Assembly (NCBI GenBank): GCA_964434105.1
Contig: CAYSTJ010000003.1
Coordinates: 1-64,000, forward strand
Direction: 5' to 3'
DNA from: CAYNST01 sp964434105
Lineage (GTDB): Bacteria; Pseudomonadota; Gammaproteobacteria; Pseudomonadales; Cellvibrionaceae
Length of the DNA: 64,000 nt
The translations under genes and the position numbers were made by a program. Within the stretch, counting starts at the first letter, position 1, and each line of letters opens with the position of its first letter. Positions 52,822 through 61,763 of the stretch are shown here, in pieces. The notes under the pieces were generated by a model. The model searched no databases. It was given only the letters and a program-made list of their open reading frames with translations, and was not told where the DNA came from.

Positions 52822-53775
52822 TCAACGCCGGGGTGACGCAAAAACCTGTGTCCAGTAGCGCGTGTACTGTGTATCGCGGTTTTCGGCGTATCCAAAGCCG
52901 AAATGGATAACGTCTCTTGCCATGATATTCACGCAGTGACCCGGGCTTTTCAGCAAGCCCGCCATAACATCCTGTACGTTCTGCTGACCGGCCGCCAGGT
53001 TTTCGCGCACGGCGGACCAGCTGTAATTTGTATTGCTTACCCTGTCTCCCGCGCTGGAGCCATTGCTGCCAGAGTGGGAAAAGAAGTTATTGCGCGTCAT
53101 GTCATTGGAATGCAGTTGCGCTGCCTGACGTAAATCGCAATTCCAGCTCAAACTGTCGGCAGCCGGCATGTTATCGTTACCGCATAACCGACTCTGGCCC
53201 CGGGCCTGATTAACCGCCGCGAGCATGCGAATATCCAGGTCATTCATGCACGCATCAACGGTACTTTGAGGCGTATTCCCGATATCGCCGGCAGTGGTAA
53301 ATGCCCACGCGAAACCCGTGTATTCCTCCCCTGACACCGACATAATGTCACCTATCACTACCTGATACTCCGTCCCGGGTGTGAATCTGTTGTCCGGAAT
53401 AAACTCAAAGATCCGGTTGCTCAATTGCCTAAGCGTGCCTTCGACCAGTCCATCGCCGGAAAAGAGTGTAATCAGATCGCTGTCAAAGCTGCCGTCGAGC
53501 ACCGGTTGCGTGAAGGTGATCTGAATCGTTGAAACCAGGGCGGTACGGGTCGAACCAGCGGCTGGCGTATGATGCTGTACCTCCATCGCTGAACCGTCGT
53601 CGGGCGTGGCATCTCCGGAAGAGGAACTGGACGTAGATGAACTACTGGAAGACGCGGAACCAGACGGTGGGTCATTGTCGCCATCAAGATGCCGTCGATT
53701 AACTTCACCGCATCCCATAAACGACAGCAGGGCCATACAATACAGACCGGCTACGGTTAGCTTTACCATCTTCAT
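52822..53775 (-). CDS. CAP/SCP-domain lipoprotein with Ig-like domain and poly-Ser linker
   Basis: A 317-residue secreted protein: lipoprotein signal (LLSFMGCGE), a Ser-rich linker (about 40-58), a Big_5-type Ig-like domain (about 65-165, TPAAGSTRTALVSTIQITFTQPV split at STRT), and a C-terminal CAP domain (about 180-315) with AVNQARGQSRLCG, AQLHSNDMTRNNFFSHSG and GHCVNIMARDVIHFGFGYA. CAP proteins act in lipid binding or proteolysis in other organisms; bacterial roles are not settled. Several ATGs stand together at the start; 53775 is chosen, and 53790 or 53769 are possible. Confidence 0.85.
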   Translation of the reverse strand: MKMVKLTVAGLYCMALLSFMGCGEVNRRHLDGDNDPPSGSASSSSSSTSSSSSGDATPDDGSAMEVQHHTPAAGSTRTALVSTIQITFTQPVLDGSFDSDLITLFSGDGLVEGTLRQLSNRIFEFIPDNRFTPGTEYQVVIGDIMSVSGEEYTGFAWAFTTAGDIGNTPQSTVDACMNDLDIRMLAAVNQARGQSRLCGNDNMPAADSLSWNCDLRQAAQLHSNDMTRNNFFSHSGSNGSSAGDRVSNTNYSWSAVRENLAAGQQNVQDVMAGLLKSPGHCVNIMARDVIHFGFGYAENRDTQYTRYWTQVFASPRR

Positions 53776-53790
53776 GTTATCGGAACCCAT

Positions 53791-54301
53791 AGGTTTGTTG
53801 TCGTTCAGCCGTATAGGCGTCCACGACGGTATAATTTGACCGTACCGGAACGAATACCGCTTATCAAAAGCATAATAGTTAAAATAGTTTTTACTTTAGG
53901 CGATATTGAGCCAGCCACAGCTGGGAATGCTGTGGTTTGAGCGACAGGTCATACAATGGTAGACAGGGATGCGACGCAAATCATTTGGGCTTCGGAACAG
54001 GATTCCGGACTGGGGAGCTTTTGCCGGCGGTGTCGCAAAGCTTGGGGAGCCTTGAAATTGGAAGCTGGATTGGCCGGCTTCTCCGGAAATGCGGCTGGTG
54101 ACTTCACAGTTTTGCCGCAGACGATTGCTTTGAATCCATCTATCCGGGCAGGCGAGGGGGCGCTGAATCATATCCATGAATAAAAATCCCTGTCAGGTTT
54201 ACGTAGGTAAACGCATATTTGCTGCGGAAATATACCCGTTGCACCGAAAAATGGCAACCCGGCACATCGGTGTAGCAGGTCGAGGCTCCAACACCAGGCT
54301 A
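53791..54301. other. Intergenic stretch without recognised features
   Basis: About 510 bp before the CAP lipoprotein gene. Short open frames exist on both strands, but none shows a family or signal peptide. An AT-rich part at 53860-53900 may hold the promoter of the CAP gene. I see no repeat or hairpin that I would defend. Confidence 0.45.
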
Positions 54302-54679
54302 TCAGGGGTGTTCCGGAGACCTGCACCGAACGCCTGGCAGCGCCACCAGGGCCTCATCGGCTGGTATCTTCAATAAACAATTGTCGCCGTCCGTGAGCAG
54401 CTCGAACACACGGGCAGGAATCAGTTTTTTACCATTTGATCCGGTCGTCACTCCAGTCCCAGGCGCCCGATTATCAATGAAAAGGCGCGACGACTGGGTA
54501 AATGCGGTCGGGGACAGGGTAACAGGCGCACCGCCTAACCCCTGGGATATTGCTCGAGCGATCAGTGCCTGAGATTCCCTATCTGTTTTGTCAAGTATCG
54601 CCGGCACGGGAACATTTTCCTGTGCGAGAGACTGACAACCAAACAGCAACACCAGTCCGGACATCATTAAATAGCGCAT
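54302..54679 (-). CDS. Small lipoprotein of unknown function
   Basis: A 125-residue protein with a short lipoprotein signal (MRYLMMSGLVLLFGCQS, Cys about 15). The mature part has no known domain; it contains IARAISQGLGGAPVTLSPTAF and a C-terminal pair of cysteines (DNCLLK, GVRCRS). It may ride with the S41 peptidase gene, which lies 49 bp upstream on the same strand. Confidence 0.6.
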   Translation of the reverse strand: MRYLMMSGLVLLFGCQSLAQENVPVPAILDKTDRESQALIARAISQGLGGAPVTLSPTAFTQSSRLFIDNRAPGTGVTTGSNGKKLIPARVFELLTDGDNCLLKIPADEALVALPGVRCRSPEHP

Positions 54680-54727
54680 CTTATTATTATCCCGCTGGAT
54701 TGATCTCCGCCACGCCCGACGAGCCTG

Positions 54728-56389
54728 CTATTTGGCAGACCGTTTCAGCGGTGTATAGAGCTTATAGCCCCGCTGGAGTCGCGGACCGGGCACATCACGC
54801 CCCACGGCCATGGCCTGAAACGACCCATCCTGCAACCTGTCGGCCGGACATTCACCGGTTGCGTGGTATTGGAGCGCGGCGGCGAGCAAAGGTTCATTGA
54901 CATCACCCAATGGCCAGGCAAGATCGTCGACCACCTCGCAACCGGGCAACAGCGCTTCTTCATCCTGATGATCGCTGCCGGAAGCCCGAAAACCCGACTG
55001 GAACTCCCCAAAGCCCCGATCATTCACACCGGCGAACATAACCATGTAATACACCATGCCGCAGTTATGGGTGGGCAGGTAGCCATAGGGCTTGCCACAG
55101 GTTGAAGTGCCTATCTGGATAACGTCGACATCTATCCCCCGCAGTGAATTGATGAAGGATTCACTGGCCGAACAGGTCTCTCCTGAGGTCAAAACGAACA
55201 CGCGCGGCAGGTCAAGTGACGGCAGCGTAACCTCGTTACCACCAAAGGTTTCGAAGGTTGACGGGATAAAAGGTAGTGGTGTGATGGTCTCACCAAACGG
55301 ATCGACGACCGGATGCTTATCATTGTAACGGAACCGCTCGAATGTCCGGCCAATCGTACGCCCGGAACCCGCGACCATAAAAGCCAGCTGGCTGGCCACA
55401 AACAGTTGACCGCCCTGGTTATATCGCATATCGATAATGAGATCCTCTACACCTTCCTCGTAAAAATGCTGAATAGCCTCCGTCAATGCACGTTCCGACG
55501 TCATATTGTGCGAATAGAATTCGAGATAGCCGATCCGACCGTGGTCCGTATTCAGGATCCGGTATTGTGGGACCGCAGCATATTGAACCGGTTGAGCAAC
55601 AAGCTCAACCTGCCTGGCCTCTTCATCACTGTCCGCCGAACTGAATATAAAGCTATGCGTCTCGCCGGCGACTTCCGGATAAAGCCCCTCCAGCAGGACC
55701 GCAGGATTATCGATCCGGGCGAGGGGTTGTCCGTCAACTTCCAGGACTTCGTCTCCTCTGCTGACGTAAGCAGCAGCGGCAGCCGTTTTGGATACCTGCT
55801 TTACACGGACTTCGAGCCCTTCAGCCGAATGATTGAGATCCCAGATGATCCCGTAATCCACACTGACACCTTCCTCATAAGCGGCAATATACTGCTCGTA
55901 GGGCTGTGAGAAATGAAACTTATCATGCTCCGCTTTCAGAACATTGTCGTAATACTGCTGCACGGTGAAAGGCGCTGGATCGACATCAACCACGTCGTCA
56001 TACCAGTAATAGGCCAGGTGGGTAAACGATCGTAGCCACATTTTTTCGTGCAGGGCTGTGCCAGCCCGGTCGGGAAAAGGTTGGCCGGAGGAGGGGTCGG
56101 TACCCGTGCGGGGTACGGCACATTGATTGGCGTACCGGTTGGGGCTCTCAAAAACGCCGGGCTGCCATGTCAGGGTGACCGCCCCTGTACCGCTGGAACT
56201 GCCTGATGAAGCCGAAGATACGGGATCTACTGCACCGGACGATGAACCGTCACTGCTGCAACCGGCAAACCACAGGAGGCTGGCCCATATCAAAGTCCGT
56301 GTGATGCCGTCTTTAGACAGAAAGCCAAACGATGCGGTTCCTAATGAGTCTTTCCTTTGATGGCGTCCAAAGCCACGGGGTAACGACAT
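54728..56389 (-). CDS. S41-family serine peptidase lipoprotein with PDZ domain
   Basis: A 553-residue secreted C-terminal-processing-type peptidase. The lipoprotein Cys is in LLWFAGCSSDG (about 44), followed by a Ser/Gly linker. A PDZ domain (about 185-245, VYVSRGDEVLEVDGQPLARI-type, here AAYVSRGDEVLEVDGQ) precedes the protease core. The Ser/Lys dyad is in CSASESFINS and TSTCGKPYGY, both beside cysteines. AGGAGTG 5 nt before the ATG fixes the start. Similar lipoproteins are common in marine gammaproteobacteria; the substrate is unknown. Confidence 0.88.
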   Translation of the reverse strand: MSLPRGFGRHQRKDSLGTASFGFLSKDGITRTLIWASLLWFAGCSSDGSSSGAVDPVSSASSGSSSGTGAVTLTWQPGVFESPNRYANQCAVPRTGTDPSSGQPFPDRAGTALHEKMWLRSFTHLAYYWYDDVVDVDPAPFTVQQYYDNVLKAEHDKFHFSQPYEQYIAAYEEGVSVDYGIIWDLNHSAEGLEVRVKQVSKTAAAAAYVSRGDEVLEVDGQPLARIDNPAVLLEGLYPEVAGETHSFIFSSADSDEEARQVELVAQPVQYAAVPQYRILNTDHGRIGYLEFYSHNMTSERALTEAIQHFYEEGVEDLIIDMRYNQGGQLFVASQLAFMVAGSGRTIGRTFERFRYNDKHPVVDPFGETITPLPFIPSTFETFGGNEVTLPSLDLPRVFVLTSGETCSASESFINSLRGIDVDVIQIGTSTCGKPYGYLPTHNCGMVYYMVMFAGVNDRGFGEFQSGFRASGSDHQDEEALLPGCEVVDDLAWPLGDVNEPLLAAALQYHATGECPADRLQDGSFQAMAVGRDVPGPRLQRGYKLYTPLKRSAK

Positions 56390-57181
56390 AAATCACTCCT
56401 GAATTTATTTGCGAATGGTAATGCAACGCGAGAGGTACGGGCAAGCAATAACGTTCGAATATCGGCGGAAGCGGTTAATTTCTAGCCTGAATAGCGAATG
56501 CGTGGCAATAAGTCACACCGCGTTGGGTAATAAGTCACTGGAAATTCAGGCACGAGCTTATAGGATGGGTGAATGGACAGGGCGCCATTACAGGAACGGG
56601 AATAGCGAAGCAGGGACAACCGTATCCAGGATGAATACGCGCACCGACCAGGCGGGTTAACTGTCAATAGGAATTTTTAAAAACCCCCAGTACATCGGAA
56701 GGCAAAAAAGGGAACCAGATGGACACAGGGATACTTTGATGCAGCTCAGGGATAAAAGGTCATGGCGTTCACAGGGAGGTAATTCAACGGCAGCGTAATT
56801 GTTCATCCTGGTTACGCTGTTGTTTCTTCCCCATCGACACAATCCATTCATACTTCAACTACGCTTCAATTATTCTTCAGCTCCCTATATGGCACCAGTT
56901 AGGCCATCAAATAAGCACTGGAAATAAGTGGCATTCGGCCTTCGATGGTTTCGTTATGACAACTTACTTATTGCGCTACGGGGCACCGGGGATGGTGCAT
57001 TATGATTACCCGCACCCCGATCTTTCCCTTGCTTTTTTGGGACAGGTTTGAAATTATTGACGAATCTGCACAGTCCGTATAAATCACAACAATAATACAT
57101 CGAGGGATGATTACTGCCGAACTATCCGGTCGACAGACCCTATTAATTACGCACGTCCAATCTAGCGGCACGGAGTCCAGT
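56390..57181. other. Long upstream region of the TonB receptor gene
   Basis: A 792-bp stretch between divergent genes. It has short overlapping open frames without recognisable products. A T-rich CTTTTTTGGG segment lies near 57030. Promoters for both flanking genes are expected here. No Fur-box-like or other operator stood out. Confidence 0.45.
57057..57083 (+). promoter_or_regulatory. Weak possible promoter of the TonB receptor gene
   Basis: TTGACG (57057-57062), a short 15-bp spacer and TATAAA (57078-57083) form a suboptimal sigma-70-like pair about 100 bp before the start codon. The spacer is two bases shorter than ideal, so this is a suggestion only. Confidence 0.3.
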
Positions 57182-59767
57182 ATGAGTACACCGACGGCTA
57201 TACCTGATATCCAGACCTCCTGGCTCCTGACAGGTATTATATTGGCCGGTGGCGTATCGATGCCGACCGCAGTTGCAGCCCAGGCGCAGTTCGATGAAAT
57301 CGCTGCCTTCGAGGAAATCTTTATCGTTGGCAGTCGTACCCTCGGTCGCACCGCAGACGACCTGCCCGTACCGGTTGATTTGATTGACGAAGAGATCCTG
57401 AGGGACACCGGGCAGCTGGAGCTGGGTCGCATGCTGCAGCAAACCGTGCCTTCCTTCAATTTTTCAAGCTCCGCAATCAGCGATGGAACAGACGCATTAC
57501 GGCCGGCGACTTTACGCGGGCTGGGGCCGGATCAGACACTGGTACTGGTTAATGGCAAGCGGCGCCACCAGGCCGCGCTGATTCATATCAATACATCTGT
57601 CGGCCGGGGTACCGCCGGTACGGATTTAAATGCTATTCCCGCCGCTGCCATACAGCGTATTGAAATATTACGTGATGGTGCTGCCGCCCAGTATGGTTCC
57701 GATGCAATAGCCGGGATTATAAATATCGTATTGAAAGACGATGACGCGGGGGGTCGGGTATCGGGCACCTGGGGCCAATACACAGAGGGGGACGGAGAGA
57801 CCTATACCGTTGATTTTAACCGGGGGCTTGCCATTGGAGACTCCGGGTACGTTAATTTCACGCTGAGTTACCGCGACCGGGAGCGAACCAGCCGATCGGA
57901 GCCGCAGGGGGTCTGTCTGTATGGTGGCTGTGTCGACACGGATAACAATGGTTATCTGGAGCCGGGGCCGGGCTTTGAAAGTCTGGAAGTTACCGGTCCT
58001 GGACGTCACGGTTTACGCATTGGTGATGCCGATTCCAGTCAAGTGAGTGCTGTTCTGAACGCTTCGGCGAGCGTGGGGCCGGGTGAGGCCTATGGATTTA
58101 TCGCGTATTCGGATCGGCAGAACGAATCCGGCGCATTCTACCGCAACCCGGCGGGTTCGGGCGCCAGTTTAGGTAACGGATCCAACCCTGTCCACCCCGA
58201 CGGATTCCTGCCGATAATCCATTCTACACTTGAGGATCATTCGCTAAATATTGGCTATCTTGTTGAATTTTCTTTTGATTCAATACTGGATGTATCGTTC
58301 ACAACGGGTGGAAACCGCGTGGATTACAACACGCAAAACAGCGCCAATTATTCCTATGCAAACTACCTGCGCTTCGAGGAAAATCGAACCGACGACGTCA
58401 TCCCCGGATTGATGCCGCGCGCCGCTTACGCCTATGGGCTCGAGCTGGAACTGAGCACATTCAACGTAGATTACTCGCATGCGTGGGACGCACTGAATCT
58501 TGCTGCCGGCGTTGAATCACGAACGGATGAATTTCGTATTCTACCGGGCGAGGAGTATGCATGGCGTGACTACGATACCGATCCTGTGACCGGCGACTCC
58601 CTGTATCCTCAGGATGCCGAGGGCAGTATTCAAGGCTTTAACGGCATTTCACCGGATTCGCAGACTGCTGAATCCCGCGACATTTTTTCTGTATACCTGG
58701 ATTCGGAGTACGAACCGTTCGACCGGTGGCTCATTAGTGCAGCCTTACGCTATGACGACTATGAGGGCTTTGGCGATACAACCAACTATAAGCTGGCGTC
58801 GATTTTCGACCTGGGCGCCAACCTTAAATTGCGTGGCTCATTCAGCACGGGGTTTCGGGCGCCTTCCATGCAGCAACTCTACTTTAATAACATCAGTACA
58901 CAAATCAGAGGTGATCAGACAGTAACAGTCGGTACTTTTCGCAATGACAGCGAAGCTGTGCGGGCGATTGGTGTTCCGGAACTGAAAGAGGAAGAGTCGC
59001 GCAATATCGGACTCGGACTGGCAGCCCGCTTTGGCACATCCTGGGAACTGACGGTTGATCTGTACCGCATTGATATTGATGACCGGATTACAATCAGCAA
59101 CCAGCTGTCAGGCGACGCCTATCCGGGGCCACTGGCTACCGCTCTGGATAATGCCGGGGCGGGTGCTGCGCAATTTTTTCTCAATGGTGCAGATACCAGA
59201 ACCCGGGGAATTGATCTGGTATCAAGCTATACCGGCATCCAGTTCGGGGCAGGTCATCTGGATTTAACACTGGCGGCGAATTTTACAGATACCGAGGTTA
59301 CGCGCGTTTACGTGCCCGCCAGTGGTGCGATATCGACCATATCCGCGGACGATGTATTCAGTGAGCAGGATATTTCAATCATTGAGGAGTGGCAACCAAA
59401 AGATCGCGTCATAGTCAGCGGAAAATATTATTTCGGCAACTTCAGTGCAAACCTGGCTTTCAACCGATACGGTGAATACAGCACGCTGGACGATCTCGGA
59501 CGACAGACCTACGGTGCAGAATGGTTAACCGACGTACGGGTCAATTATCACATGAACAGTTCGGTTAGCTTTTTCCTTTCCGGAAACAACGTATTCGATA
59601 TTACACCCGATCGGGTTACGAATACCGGGTCGCGTGGCGGGCTGTTTGAGTCTACGGCTGGCGCTGAAGATATGGCCAGCCGGTCGGTTTTTCCTTATTC
59701 GCGCAGATCCGCGCCCTTCGGTTTTAACGGGGCATTTATTTCTGCAGGCGCGACATATGAATTTTAA
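57182..59767 (+). CDS. TonB-dependent outer-membrane receptor
   Basis: An 861-residue receptor for energy-driven uptake of a large or scarce ligand. A long signal region ends at TAVAAQAQ (about 35). The plug domain follows, with ATLRGLGPDQTLVLVNGKRRH and IQRIEILRDGAAAQYGSDAIAGIINIV (split as IEILRDGAAAQYGSDAIAG). A 22-strand barrel makes up the rest, and the last residues TYEF match the required aromatic end. GGAG 7 nt before the ATG fixes the start; the in-frame extension to 57107 is rejected. The group is CirA/iron-complex-like by plug, but substrate is not assignable. DUF411 protein gene is convergent after 78 bp. Confidence 0.93.
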   Translation: MSTPTAIPDIQTSWLLTGIILAGGVSMPTAVAAQAQFDEIAAFEEIFIVGSRTLGRTADDLPVPVDLIDEEILRDTGQLELGRMLQQTVPSFNFSSSAISDGTDALRPATLRGLGPDQTLVLVNGKRRHQAALIHINTSVGRGTAGTDLNAIPAAAIQRIEILRDGAAAQYGSDAIAGIINIVLKDDDAGGRVSGTWGQYTEGDGETYTVDFNRGLAIGDSGYVNFTLSYRDRERTSRSEPQGVCLYGGCVDTDNNGYLEPGPGFESLEVTGPGRHGLRIGDADSSQVSAVLNASASVGPGEAYGFIAYSDRQNESGAFYRNPAGSGASLGNGSNPVHPDGFLPIIHSTLEDHSLNIGYLVEFSFDSILDVSFTTGGNRVDYNTQNSANYSYANYLRFEENRTDDVIPGLMPRAAYAYGLELELSTFNVDYSHAWDALNLAAGVESRTDEFRILPGEEYAWRDYDTDPVTGDSLYPQDAEGSIQGFNGISPDSQTAESRDIFSVYLDSEYEPFDRWLISAALRYDDYEGFGDTTNYKLASIFDLGANLKLRGSFSTGFRAPSMQQLYFNNISTQIRGDQTVTVGTFRNDSEAVRAIGVPELKEEESRNIGLGLAARFGTSWELTVDLYRIDIDDRITISNQLSGDAYPGPLATALDNAGAGAAQFFLNGADTRTRGIDLVSSYTGIQFGAGHLDLTLAANFTDTEVTRVYVPASGAISTISADDVFSEQDISIIEEWQPKDRVIVSGKYYFGNFSANLAFNRYGEYSTLDDLGRQTYGAEWLTDVRVNYHMNSSVSFFLSGNNVFDITPDRVTNTGSRGGLFESTAGAEDMASRSVFPYSRRSAPFGFNGAFISAGATYEF

Positions 59768-59845
59768 TCAATCGGCGCACCCTGAGCGAATGCATCAACG
59801 TACAGACCACCATCGCGAAAAAAATTGGATGTATGCCTCCGTGAA

Positions 59846-60388
59846 TCAGGCAGAATCTCCGGGATAATCTATTTCGTAAGTCCCGGCATCCAGGCCTTTA
59901 ATCCGGGCGTACACGGCGCTGCTCCCGTCTTTTCGTATTATCAGAACATCAAAATCATCGACGCGATCCCCCATCTCCATACCAGGGCTTCCAATCGGCA
60001 TACCCGGTACAGCCAACCCCAGCGCGCTTGGTTTTTCCTGTAAAAACCGTTGGATTATACTGGCCGGAATATGCCCTTCGAATACGTAATCATCAATCAC
60101 TGCAGTATGGCATGACTGAAATTCGCGCCGTACCCCCAGCTTCTGTTTTATGGCATCCATGTTCTCGGTATCAGTAATTTCTGTTGTAAATCCGTTATTT
60201 TCGACATGGTCTACCCAGTCGCCACAGCATCCACAGGTAGGGCTTTTGTAGATGTGCATGCTCGGTTTGCCGGCCTCATTGGATGCGACCTGGCTGTTGC
60301 CGTTACCCGTACAGCCTGTAAGCGACAAGCTGATAAACAGACAGCTGATCAGTGCATATAGTCTGGGGTTCACTCTGGTTCGCGACAT
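59846..60388 (-). CDS. DUF411 metal-binding lipoprotein
   Basis: A 180-residue secreted protein with a lipoprotein signal (LSLTGCTGN) and a DUF411 domain. The metal site candidate is PTCGCCGDW (about 57-65) and a second cysteine is in FQSCHTAVI. A Met-rich loop (VPGMPIGSPGMEMGD) adds possible copper ligands. DUF411 proteins are often linked to copper handling. AAGGAG 10 nt before the ATG at 60388 sets the start. It lies convergent to the TonB receptor. Confidence 0.88.
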   Translation of the reverse strand: MSRTRVNPRLYALISCLFISLSLTGCTGNGNSQVASNEAGKPSMHIYKSPTCGCCGDWVDHVENNGFTTEITDTENMDAIKQKLGVRREFQSCHTAVIDDYVFEGHIPASIIQRFLQEKPSALGLAVPGMPIGSPGMEMGDRVDDFDVLIIRKDGSSAVYARIKGLDAGTYEIDYPGDSA

Positions 60389-60520
60389 CGTGCTTGAGCT
60401 CCTTAATGGTAGAAGTGCGCAGTATGCCGACTGGCGACCCATTTGCAAAGTAAAAGCGCGGAAACGGGAACAACGGCCACAATCCGAAGTGATCGCATGG
60501 GTTGTTATAGTGCAAACAAC

Positions 60521-61597
60521 CTATTTATCCGACAACGGCAGGCCGTCGTTAGTAATGACCGATCCGGAAGACCGGCTTTCCAGTCCTTCGTCAATATAGA
60601 GTTTTTGCACCAGAATCATTGCGACCACCATGAGCGGCGTAGCGAACAGGATGCCCGGGATACCGAATAATACCCCAAAGATGATGACAGCAATTAATCC
60701 CAATGCGGGGGGCAGATGGACCGTACGGCGCTGCACTATCGGCGTGAGAATATTACCTTCGAACTGTTGCAATGCGAGTATCAACAGCGCGACATAAAGC
60801 GCCGTGGTCGGACTGTCGGTAAATGCGATCAGGATTGCCAGAAATCCGAAAATAAAGGGCCCCAAAAAAGGTACGAATTCGAGCAACCCCGCTAATATCC
60901 CCAACGATAGCGCTAACGGGACATCCAGTAGATAAAGCCCGAGCGTGGTGAGTACACCGATTACCACCATGGCGATCAGTTGTCCAATCAGCCACATTCG
61001 TAAGCCGGTAGACGCCTCCATTAATGCCGTTCTGGTGTTCTCCCGGTAGGCAACGGGGACCATCCGGATTAACCCTCGCCAATACACGTCCGGCGTAGCT
61101 GCAAGATAAACACCGATCACCACTATCAAAACAGTATTGGCGATGGCGCCCAGTGCCGTTCCGGTGAACGAGACCAGGTTGCCCCACGGCATCGCGCCGC
61201 CTTCGAGCTCGGACAACCCGGGACCGATAACGGCGCCCAGCGGTGTGCTGGAAATCCATTGTCGGGCTGAATCCAGCGCTTGCGGCAGCCTTTCTCCCAG
61301 CCCTTCGAACTGGGCCGAGATATTGTCACCAACCCACCAGGCGGCAATCAAAAATAGAAGGATCGACAGCAGCACAACAAGGCCCGTCGCCAGTTTTCTC
61401 GATACTGGTAACCATTTCATCAGTAGCGCTGCAGCGCCGGAAACAAGTGTGGCAATCAGCAGCCCACCAAAAATAATAATAACCACCTCGCGTACTTGCC
61501 AGGCGATATAGGCGATAACCACGATACTGACAGCGATAACGACGCGCCGAATAAACAGATCCGGAGTATCCTGTCGGCGACTTTCTGTTGACTTCAA
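60521..61597 (-). CDS. AI-2E/PerM-family membrane permease
   Basis: A 358-residue polytopic inner-membrane protein of the AI-2E transporter family (YdiK/PerM-like). Hydrophobic helices pair at about 20-65, then the conserved region GLLEFVPFLGPFIFGFLAI and EGNILTPIVQRRTVHLPPALGLI (split as GNILTPIVQRRTVHLPP) occurs near the C-terminus. The start is taken as the TTG at 61597 because AAGGA stands 7 nt upstream; a GTG at 61612 extends it by five residues but has no ribosome site. Transported substrate is unknown. Confidence 0.85.
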   Translation of the reverse strand: MKSTESRRQDTPDLFIRRVVIAVSIVVIAYIAWQVREVVIIIFGGLLIATLVSGAAALLMKWLPVSRKLATGLVVLLSILLFLIAAWWVGDNISAQFEGLGERLPQALDSARQWISSTPLGAVIGPGLSELEGGAMPWGNLVSFTGTALGAIANTVLIVVIGVYLAATPDVYWRGLIRMVPVAYRENTRTALMEASTGLRMWLIGQLIAMVVIGVLTTLGLYLLDVPLALSLGILAGLLEFVPFLGPFIFGFLAILIAFTDSPTTALYVALLILALQQFEGNILTPIVQRRTVHLPPALGLIAVIIFGVLFGIPGILFATPLMVVAMILVQKLYIDEGLESRSSGSVITNDGLPLSDK

Positions 61598-61763
61598 AGT
61601 ATTTTCCTTCACTCAGAGACGGTCGAGGGGACCTCTGTTTACGCTGCCTTGGCAGCAGCGGCCGGGTTTCAGCGTGTGCCACCGGTGTTCAGTGACCATC
61701 TACATGCTGTGGGTGATGCACGGCTTTAACGGTATGCCAGGAGTATGCCAGGACCGGGTCGCA

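Noticed and set aside
53896..54183. Overlapping short frames on both strands between the CAP and small lipoprotein genes
   Set aside because: Neither has a family match, signal peptide or ribosome site, and they lie antisense to each other.
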